From Elusimicrobiota bacterium (GTDB lineage Bacteria > Elusimicrobiota > Elusimicrobia > JACQPE01): a stretch of 36,337 bases of DNA. The stretch spans positions 1 to 36,337 of the forward strand of contig JACQJO010000086.1 in assembly GCA_016205025.1 (NCBI GenBank), read 5' to 3'. Made by a program: the position numbers and the translations under genes. The notes beneath the pieces were generated by a model that was not told the origin of the DNA, ran no database searches, and saw only the letters and a list, made by a program, of their open reading frames with translations. The stretch's first letter is position 1. The number at the start of each line of letters is the position of its first letter. Shown piece by piece: positions 31,432 to 36,337 of the stretch.

Positions 31432-32439
31432 TTAGGTTTTTTGGAAGGCGGTTGCGGAGGGGTTGGTTCGCAAGACCTGCGGATTAACGCAGTTGGGAGG
31501 GGGTTGGCCGCTGAAAAAAGCGATTAAATTGTCGGCCGCCATCCGGGCCATCTTGAGCCTTGTTTCGTAAGCGGCACTGCCCAGATGAGGCACAAGCACG
31601 GCGTTGGGCAGTTTGGCCAGGCCGTTGGCCAAGCGGGGTTCGTTTTCATAGACGTCCAACCCCGCGCCCGCCAGCCGCCGTTTTTTAAGCGCCGTTACCA
31701 AAGCTTTTTCGTCCACCAGCGGGCCGCGCGCGGTATTGATCAGATAGGCGGTGGGTTTCATGAGGCCGAACCGGCGGGTATCCATCAGGTGGCGCGTTTC
31801 TTTGGTCAAAGGGGCATGAAGGGAAACGATGTCGGACTCTTTCAAGAGTTCCTCAAGCGTCACCAAGCGCGCGCCGGCTTCATCGGCTATTTTTTGGTTA
31901 GGGTATTGGTCGCAATAGATGACGTTAAGACCGAAGGCTTTGGCCTTTTTGGCCACCTCGGCTCCGATGCGGCCCAAACCCACAATGCCGAGTGTTTTGC
32001 CCGGAAGATCAAGCCCCAACAGAAGATCCGGCTGCCAGCCTTTAAATTTCCCTTGGCGCACATAGCGGTCGCCGGCCGCGATGTTGCGCACCGTGGCCAG
32101 GATCAGAGCCCAGGTTAAATCCGCGGTGGCTTGGGTTAAAACCCCCGGCGTATTGGTGACCGCGATGTTGCGGCGCGTGGCGTTGTCAACGTCAATGTTG
32201 TTGTAACCCACCGCGAAGTTGGCCACGATTTTAATCTTGGGGAGTTTCTCCAGCACGGCGCCGTCGATTTGATCGGTCAGAAAAGAGAGTAATCCGTCGG
32301 CCTGTCCGGCCGCCCGGATCAGCTTGGGTTTCGGCATGGCCAGCGTATTGTTGGAAAATTTAGTTTCGAAATGTTGGTTTAGGAGCCGTTCGATTTCCGG
32401 AAATATTTTTTGCGTTACGACGACGCGGGGTTTAGCCAT
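31432..32439 (-). CDS. D-2-hydroxyacid dehydrogenase, glyoxylate/hydroxypyruvate reductase-like
   Basis: An NAD(P)H-dependent reductase of 335 residues, full length for the family. The N-terminal catalytic half has VANFAVGYNNIDVDNATRR and NTPGVLTQATADLTWALIL. The nucleotide-binding core is LGIVGLGRIGAEVAKKAKAFG. The catalytic triad is R in INTARGPLVDE, E in GLDVYENEP and H in LVPHLGSAAYETR. The sequence fits GyaR-type glyoxylate reductases, which make glycolate or glycerate; the true substrate is inferred. Its start overlaps the stop of the glutamate dehydrogenase gene by one base, so the two are translated from one message. Linking the reduction of 2-oxoacids to glutamate metabolism is reasonable but unproven. 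Confidence 0.93.
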   Translation of the reverse strand: MAKPRVVVTQKIFPEIERLLNQHFETKFSNNTLAMPKPKLIRAAGQADGLLSFLTDQIDGAVLEKLPKIKIVANFAVGYNNIDVDNATRRNIAVTNTPGVLTQATADLTWALILATVRNIAAGDRYVRQGKFKGWQPDLLLGLDLPGKTLGIVGLGRIGAEVAKKAKAFGLNVIYCDQYPNQKIADEAGARLVTLEELLKESDIVSLHAPLTKETRHLMDTRRFGLMKPTAYLINTARGPLVDEKALVTALKKRRLAGAGLDVYENEPRLANGLAKLPNAVLVPHLGSAAYETRLKMARMAADNLIAFFSGQPPPNCVNPQVLRTNPSATAFQKT

Positions 32440-33716
32440 CAGGGGTAGATGCCCCTAACCAGGAGAGCCTTGGAGATGCGTTCAATGGCCAGGATATAGG
32501 CGGCCAGCCGCAGGTCAACCTGCTCTCGGCGGCTGATGGCGTAAACTTCGGCGAAGGCGCGCGTCATGATGTCGGTCAGCTTGCGATTGACGTCGTCGGC
32601 GTTCCAGAAGAAAGCTTGGAGGTCTTGAACCCATTCAAAATAAGAAACCGTCACGCCGCCGGCGTTGGCTAAAATATCCGGCACCACCAAAACTCCCCGT
32701 TCACGCAGAAGGCGGTCAGCTTCCGGAGTCGTGGGGCCGTTGGCTCCCTCGACGATGACCTCGGCTTTGATTGATTGAGCGTTGTCTTTGGTAATTTGCC
32801 CCTGCAGGGCGCAAGGAACCAAAACGTCGCAAGGGCATTCCAGAAGTTGGGCGTTGGATAGATGTTCGGCTCGCGGATAATCCGCGATGGAGCGGCCGTC
32901 TTTTTTATAGAGTCTTAAATCATCAATATCCAAACCGTTTTTGTCGTAAAGGCCGCCCTTCCAATCGCTGACCGCGATCACCTCGGCGCCCATCTGTATG
33001 AACGTTCTGGCCGCGTTGGACCCGACGTTGCCAAAACCCTGGATAACGACTCGGGAGCCCTTGATATCCCGGCCCAATGTTTTAAGAGCCTCAAACGTCG
33101 CAACGGCGACCCCGCGCCCGGTGGCTTCCCGGCGGCCTTCCGAGCCGCCGATATTAATGGGCTTTCCGGTCACCACTCCGGGCACCGTGTAGCCGATATT
33201 CATGGAGTAAGTGTCCATGATCCAGGCCATTATTTGAGGGTCTGTATTGACGTCCGGCGCAGGGATGTCTTTATCGGGGCCGATCAGAAAGCTGATTTCG
33301 CTGGCGAATTTTCGGGTTAAACGCTCCATCTCGCCGCGGGATAGTTTTTTAGGATCACAGACAATTCCTCCCTTGGCGCCGCCGTAGGGTATGTTAACGA
33401 CGGCGCATTTGATCGTCATCCAGAAGGCGAGCGCTTTAACCTCGTCTAAAGTCACTTCGTGATGGAATCGCAGACCGCCTTTGGCCGGGCCGCGGTCGAG
33501 ATTGTGTTGCACCCGGTAGCCTTCAAAAGTTTGTATTGAGCCGTCATCCATTCTGACCGGCATGGATACGGTAACGCTTCGCTTGCAGTGAGCCAGGCGG
33601 TCATAGATCCAAGGTTCCAGGTTGATTTTTTGGGCGACCCCCTGAAGTTGGCCGAGCGCCTGCTGCCAGGGGTTGTTTTTAGGCAAGATTTCCTCTTTAT
33701 CCAAAGCTGTTGGCAT
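32439..33716 (-). CDS. gdhA: Glutamate dehydrogenase (Glu/Leu/Phe/Val family)
   Basis: Interconverts glutamate and 2-oxoglutarate plus ammonia with NAD(P). Read from the ATG at 33716 it has 425 residues, close to the hexameric clostridial/archaeal type; a GTG two codons earlier is an alternative. RGPAKGGLRFH and IPYGGAKGGIVCDP hold the substrate lysines, PAPDVNTDPQIMAW the catalytic aspartate, and VVIQGFGNVGSNAARTF the dinucleotide-binding motif. VEGANGPTTPEAD and ILANAGGVTVSYFEW complete the signature. It is first in a minus-strand operon with the 2-hydroxyacid dehydrogenase and PHP genes. It diverges from the FNR-like regulator, with a good promoter in the gap. Confidence 0.95.
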   Translation of the reverse strand: MPTALDKEEILPKNNPWQQALGQLQGVAQKINLEPWIYDRLAHCKRSVTVSMPVRMDDGSIQTFEGYRVQHNLDRGPAKGGLRFHHEVTLDEVKALAFWMTIKCAVVNIPYGGAKGGIVCDPKKLSRGEMERLTRKFASEISFLIGPDKDIPAPDVNTDPQIMAWIMDTYSMNIGYTVPGVVTGKPINIGGSEGRREATGRGVAVATFEALKTLGRDIKGSRVVIQGFGNVGSNAARTFIQMGAEVIAVSDWKGGLYDKNGLDIDDLRLYKKDGRSIADYPRAEHLSNAQLLECPCDVLVPCALQGQITKDNAQSIKAEVIVEGANGPTTPEADRLLRERGVLVVPDILANAGGVTVSYFEWVQDLQAFFWNADDVNRKLTDIMTRAFAEVYAISRREQVDLRLAAYILAIERISKALLVRGIYP

Positions 33717-33741
33717 GATCACTTGGGGAGTTCAGAACATT

Positions 33742-33769
33742 ATTTTATCTTACCTAACCCGCTTTTCAA
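33742..33769 (-). promoter_or_regulatory. Promoter of the glutamate dehydrogenase operon
   Basis: On the minus strand TTGAAA (33769-33764) and TAAAAT (33747-33742) are separated by 16 bp, each with five of six consensus bases. Transcription should begin near 33735, about 20 nt before the start codon. The AAGATAAAATAAT context recurs at 27465-27477. Confidence 0.55.
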
Positions 33770-33820
33770 TAACCTTCGCAAAGAGATAAGATCATCGGTG
33801 CGCGCTACGGGGGAGAAATA

Positions 33821-34540
33821 ATGGGGTTTTCCAAAAGAGAAGCTCCGAAATGCGACTGGTGTCCTTATCGAAAGAACTGCCTCTACGAATTTTTAAGCCA
33901 GGGCAAGTCCAAAAAGGAATGGAGGGAGTTGAGAATTGCCCGGCGTTTTCAATCCGGCGAGAAAATTTTTTATGAAGGCACCAAGCCGCAGGGGCTCTAT
34001 GTCGTCTGCCGCGGCCACGTCAAGGTGTGCAAGACCTCGCGCACCGGAGAGCAGCTTTTAACCCGGATCGAAAAACCAGGCGACCTTCTGGGCCACGTTT
34101 CTCTGCTGATCGGGGGTCCTTACGCCGCCAATGCCGAATCCATGGGAGAGACGGTGGTTTCCTTGATTGACGAAGAAAAGTTCATGCGATTTTTAAGGGA
34201 TAATCCGGACGCCACCTTGGCCATTTTGAGAGCTTTAAGCCTTGATGTGCGGCGCGGAGAAGACCGCGCCCGCGATATCGCCTATAAACCGGCCCGCGCC
34301 AGACTGGCCGGCATTTTGCTTCAAGTTTTTAACAATGACGGCCACGGCCGAGCCCGTCAGCCGAGTTATCCCATAGAACTTAAGCGCAAAGAATTGGCCG
34401 AGATGGCGGGTTTAACCACGGAAACAACGGTCCGTTTGCTCAAAGACTTCGAAGAGCGCCAGCTGATAAAAAAACAAAAAAGGGCGGTCGTAGTTTTAGA
34501 CGCCGCCCGCCTTGAACCTTTGACCGAAGCGTTCTCTTAG
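33821..34540 (+). CDS. Crp/Fnr-family transcriptional regulator, FNR-like
   Basis: A 239-residue regulator. The N-terminus has cysteines 11, 14 and 20 spaced C-x2-C-x5-C (CDWCPYRKNC), the spacing of the first three cluster ligands of E. coli FNR, so oxygen sensing through an iron-sulfur cluster is plausible. C63 and C70 are candidates for the fourth ligand, though not in the usual place. Residues 40-150 form the cyclic-nucleotide-type beta roll (GEKIFYEGTKPQGLYVVCRGHVKV). The winged helix has ELKRKELAEMAGLTTETTVRLLKDFEERQLI. In the recognition helix the E and R of FNR's E-T-I-S-R are kept, while S is V, and the arginine that marks CRP is absent. GGGGGAG precedes the ATG. A perfect FNR box lies directly downstream. 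Confidence 0.88.
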   Translation: MGFSKREAPKCDWCPYRKNCLYEFLSQGKSKKEWRELRIARRFQSGEKIFYEGTKPQGLYVVCRGHVKVCKTSRTGEQLLTRIEKPGDLLGHVSLLIGGPYAANAESMGETVVSLIDEEKFMRFLRDNPDATLAILRALSLDVRRGEDRARDIAYKPARARLAGILLQVFNNDGHGRARQPSYPIELKRKELAEMAGLTTETTVRLLKDFEERQLIKKQKRAVVVLDAARLEPLTEAFS

Positions 34541-34547
34541 AGCCTCG

Positions 34548-34569
34548 CAATCATTGGTTTCAATCATTG
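34548..34569. repeat. Direct repeat CAATCATTG x2 next to the FNR box
   Basis: CAATCATTG stands at 34548-34556 and 34561-34569, the second copy running into the FNR box. It may be a further half-site array for a regulator, or chance. Confidence 0.4.
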
Positions 34570-34580
34570 ATCTGTATCAA
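34567..34580. promoter_or_regulatory. FNR box
   Basis: TTGATCTGTATCAA fits the FNR consensus TTGAT-N4-ATCAA with no mismatch. Its centre (34573.5) is about 65 bp upstream of the predicted transcription start, near the spacing of class I activator sites. Confidence 0.72.
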
Positions 34581-34602
34581 CTTTTCGTACTGATCTTCAA
34601 CA

Positions 34603-34631
34603 TTGCCGATCCAGCGCCCATTCCTTATAGT
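34603..34631 (+). promoter_or_regulatory. Promoter of the secreted protein gene at 34679
   Basis: TTGCCG (34603-34608) and TATAGT (34626-34631) are separated by 17 bp. Transcription should begin near 34638, leaving a 40-nt leader that ends with GGGAGG before the ATG. The weak -35 fits an activated promoter. Confidence 0.55.
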
Positions 34632-34678
34632 AGAGGTGTTCCATGATGAATTTGAAGGATAAAACTAAGGGAGGAAAC

Positions 34679-35224
34679 ATGAAAATAAAAATTATTTTAA
34701 CGGTTGCTTTGGCGCTTTCGTTGCCCAGGATCAGCGCGGCCTCGGATTGGGGCAGCGCGTGGCAAGAGCTGACTTTTTTTGACGGCTTACTGCAGATCGC
34801 CAAGGACACGCTTGATCAACGCGCGCAAAGCTTGGCTTTAAGACAGTTGGAGAAAACTGGCCGCCCCAAAGCGCCGGGCATTGAAATGGTTAAAGTTAAA
34901 GAATCCGGCCAGCCCGTTTCCAATAAAGCCGCCTATGTTCAGGAAACAATCGATCGCTGCATCATGATCGCGCTGTATCGGCCTATCGCCACAACCCAGG
35001 ATTTTATCGACGTGTACGGACCTTGCATTAAAAGCAATCCGGACCTGCGGGTTACCCGAATGTCCGCTCATCCCCAAAAGAAAGACCACGTCTTGGTTTT
35101 AAGCAGAGCCGATTCCAAGGTTGTCGAGCAGATGAGCGGCTGGGTGATGCTGCACTCGCCGGAGAACAGCCGGTTCGTCATCGAAACTTACCCGGATTCT
35201 ATTATCGGACCGTTGAATCGTTAG
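34679..35224 (+). CDS. Small secreted protein of unknown function, putatively FNR-controlled
   Basis: A 181-residue exported protein. The ATG at 34679 is chosen because GGGAGG lies at the right distance and it begins a clean signal peptide (MKIKIILTVALALSLPRISA, cut before ASDW); an ATG at 34643 would add twelve polar residues. The mature protein begins WGSAWQELTFFDGLLQIAKDTLDQRAQSLALRQ and contains two cysteines (DRCIMIAL, YGPCIKSN) that could form a disulfide. The second half (LRVTRMSAHPQKKDHVLVLSRAD...GWVMLHSPENSRFVIETYP) looks like a small beta-rich domain. I recognise no family. The gene stands alone between the FNR-like regulator and thymidine kinase, and its upstream region has a perfect FNR box. 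Confidence 0.8.
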   Translation: MKIKIILTVALALSLPRISAASDWGSAWQELTFFDGLLQIAKDTLDQRAQSLALRQLEKTGRPKAPGIEMVKVKESGQPVSNKAAYVQETIDRCIMIALYRPIATTQDFIDVYGPCIKSNPDLRVTRMSAHPQKKDHVLVLSRADSKVVEQMSGWVMLHSPENSRFVIETYPDSIIGPLNR

Positions 35225-35250
35225 GCTCCGGCCAGAGCCGCTCCTTTTTT
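35224..35250 (+). terminator. Probable intrinsic terminator
   Basis: GGCTC (35224-35228) and GAGCC (35235-35239) form a hairpin with a 6-nt loop, followed after five bases by six Ts (35245-35250). It starts at the stop codon of the upstream gene. The gap before the T-run makes it less than ideal. Confidence 0.45.
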
Positions 35251-35279
35251 ACCCTACGAATTTGGGTAAAATGTTAATC

Positions 35280-35867
35280 ATGCAAAAAGGATCCATTGAG
35301 ATCATTACCGGAAGCATGTTTTCCGGAAAAACCCATGAACTGATCCGGCGGCTGCGATTGTGCGCGATCGCTAAAAAGAAAGTTCAGGTATTTAAATCGC
35401 ATTTGGATGCCAGGTATAAAGATCAATTTTTGGTCAGCCACGATGGTTTTGAGTTGGGCAGCATGCCGGTTCGGTCGTCTCAAGAAATCTTAGATCTCAT
35501 TCCCAGCGACACCCAGGTGGTGGGTGTTGACGAGGCGCAATTCTTCGATCCGCAGTTAGTGGATGTTTGTGAGTTTTTGGCCAAAAGAGAGGTCCGCGTT
35601 ATTGTGGCCGGTTTGGATCGGGATTACCGGGGCCAGCCCTTTGAGGTCATGGCGCAGTTGATGGCCAGGGCCGAGCAGGTGACTAAGAACGCCGCAATCT
35701 GCAGCGTTTGCGGTGATGACGCCTACTATTCTCAACGTTTGGCCGACGAAAGCGGCCGGCGCGTCGTGGTGGGCGCGGCCGAAGCCTACGAGGCCCGTTG
35801 CCGCCGATGCTTTATTTGGCCGTCCGCCTCTACGCGCGAGCCATCCTTGGCCGCTGTCGCGAATTAA
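35280..35867 (+). CDS. tdk: Thymidine kinase (type II, Tdk)
   Basis: Salvage enzyme that phosphorylates thymidine with ATP. Started at the ATG at 35280 it has 195 residues, the usual length, and begins MQKGSIEIITGSMFSGKTHELIRRL with the P-loop GSMFSGKT near residue 10. VVGVDEAQFF is the Walker B and lid region, VIVAGLDRDYRGQPF the thymidine-binding loop. CSVCGDDAYYSQRL and CRRCF give the four zinc-binding cysteines. An ATG at 35271 or TTG at 35262 would lengthen the N-terminus slightly. TAAAAT at 35267-35272 may be its -10 element, which would make the message leaderless from 35280. The final 15 residues are a poorly conserved tail. Confidence 0.95.
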   Translation: MQKGSIEIITGSMFSGKTHELIRRLRLCAIAKKKVQVFKSHLDARYKDQFLVSHDGFELGSMPVRSSQEILDLIPSDTQVVGVDEAQFFDPQLVDVCEFLAKREVRVIVAGLDRDYRGQPFEVMAQLMARAEQVTKNAAICSVCGDDAYYSQRLADESGRRVVVGAAEAYEARCRRCFIWPSASTREPSLAAVAN

Positions 35868-36012
35868 CCTCACAAGACAGCCACAACTAGCGCGGCCTAC
35901 GTAAAGTTGCCAACCATTCGTCAAGAAATAGCCCAGGCAGAAGAAAACTGCTTCAGCGCCATTAATTATAGGAAGGAAACTCTCGATGAATGGATCAAAT
36001 AGCGGTTATAAA
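35868..36012. other. Intergenic region between tdk and the convergent PorV-like gene
   Basis: About 145 bp with no convincing gene or terminator hairpin. A frame from the ATG at 35985 with AGGAAGG upstream runs 45 codons but lies antisense to the PorV-like gene and is rejected. Confidence 0.4.
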
Positions 36013-36337
36013 TCAAAATCTCGTCGTGAGGCTCAATCTGTGCGTATTGCCCAGTTCCCCAAAAGGAGTAATCGCATAATCCAGCTTGTAAGTAGAAAAT
36101 CTAAGTCCAAATCCTCCCCCTAAACCAGCCAAGGAATTTCTGCTTCTGCTATCAGCCAGAGCATAACCACCTCTTACAGTCAAAACAGAGGCCACGCCGT
36201 ATTCCGTTCCCAAAGCCCAGTTCGTCTTTTGGTCATAGACCCGGTATTTAAAATCAGCAGCTAAAGCAACTCCGGCAAAGCCATGCCAGGCCAGACCGCT
36301 GGCCAAGGTTAATGGCAGCCGCGTTTCTTCGTTGATG
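36013..36337 (-). CDS. PorV/PorQ-family outer-membrane protein, 3' part (5' end beyond the window)
   Basis: The last 107 codons of a barrel protein; the frame is open to the right edge. It reads INEETRLPLTLASGLAWHG at the edge, then VALAADFKYRVYDQKTNWALGTEYGV and LTVRGGYAL, a pattern typical of the C-terminal half of PorV/UPF0164-type proteins (LP...AGLAY, LALD, GAEY, RAGY). It ends LDYAITPFGELGNTHRLSLTTRF with a terminal phenylalanine, as expected for insertion into the outer membrane. The last 21 residues are almost the same as the remnant at 14181-14246. It is a different paralogue from the intact gene at 12994, whose C-terminus is LTTKFG followed by a charged tail. Confidence 0.85.
   Translation of the reverse strand, partial: INEETRLPLTLASGLAWHGFAGVALAADFKYRVYDQKTNWALGTEYGVASVLTVRGGYALADSRSRNSLAGLGGGFGLRFSTYKLDYAITPFGELGNTHRLSLTTRF

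Noticed and set aside
31585..32118. A 177-codon frame antisense to the 2-hydroxyacid dehydrogenase gene.
   Set aside because: Shadow of a strongly supported gene; composition rich in Arg, Gln and Phe and no start signal.
33742..33792. Inverted ATCTTA/TAAGAT pair between gdhA and the FNR-like gene as an operator.
   Set aside because: Only 6 bp, widely spaced, and half of it is the gdhA -10 element.
35985..36122. A 45-codon frame with a fair Shine-Dalgarno site after tdk.
   Set aside because: It runs antisense through the conserved C-terminus of the PorV-like gene and its sequence is mostly Ser, Lys and Arg with no fold.

Overview
The window reads as chromosomal DNA of a Gram-negative (diderm), free-living-type bacterium. 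It carries outer-membrane beta-barrel proteins of the PorV/PorQ kind, two secreted lytic transglycosylases and many Sec signal peptides. GC content is moderate over most of the window and visibly lower between about 14.25 and 19.25 kb. The mixture of genes fits an Elusimicrobiota-like candidate phylum, but that assignment is an impression and nothing in the window proves it. The gene set mnmG-parA with three parS-like palindromes suggests the window is close to the replication origin.

Layout. (1) 1-4.03 kb, minus strand: a tightly packed operon NUDIX hydrolase > mnmG > rhomboid protease > parA. Three near-consensus parS sites lie inside mnmG. At the left edge the 3' end (domains V and VI) of a group II intron abuts or enters the parA 3' end, where parB would be expected. 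(2) 4.08-11.2 kb, plus strand: dnaE, an outer-membrane protein, serS and pyk. (3) 11.2-14.2 kb: a MltD-like LysM transglycosylase and tRNA-Ser(GGA) on the minus strand, an intergenic cloverleaf palindrome, then a PorV-like protein on the plus strand. (4) 14.25-19.25 kb: an AT-richer islet of secreted proteins, namely a beta-propeller/DUF2914 protein, two tandem paralogues sharing a C-terminal helical domain, and one unknown. Its left border holds the decayed 3' end of a PorV-type gene. (5) 19.26-26.3 kb, plus strand: mscS-type channel > AddB-like nuclease > AddA-like helicase-nuclease, with overlapping genes. (6) 26.3-30.4 kb: a second lytic transglycosylase, an RmlD-like reductase, an archaeal-type RNase HII, a gamma-carbonic anhydrase homologue and an iron-sulfur HhH DNA glycosylase. 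(7) 30.4-33.7 kb, minus strand: a PHP-domain protein, and glutamate dehydrogenase followed by a 2-hydroxyacid dehydrogenase. (8) 33.8-36.3 kb: an FNR-like regulator, a secreted protein whose promoter carries a perfect FNR box, thymidine kinase, and the 3' part of another PorV-like gene running off the right edge.

The most striking item is a 134-nt palindromic element inserted in frame in the addB-like gene (22744-22877). It has near-perfect terminal inverted repeats, two internal hairpins and a flanking 7-bp direct repeat. Element plus duplication is 141 nt, which adds 47 codons without breaking the frame, as the Rickettsia palindromic elements do. Other points of interest are the ParABS/intron arrangement, the FNR regulator with its apparent neighbouring target, and the archaeal-type RNase HII with a short-repeat tail.
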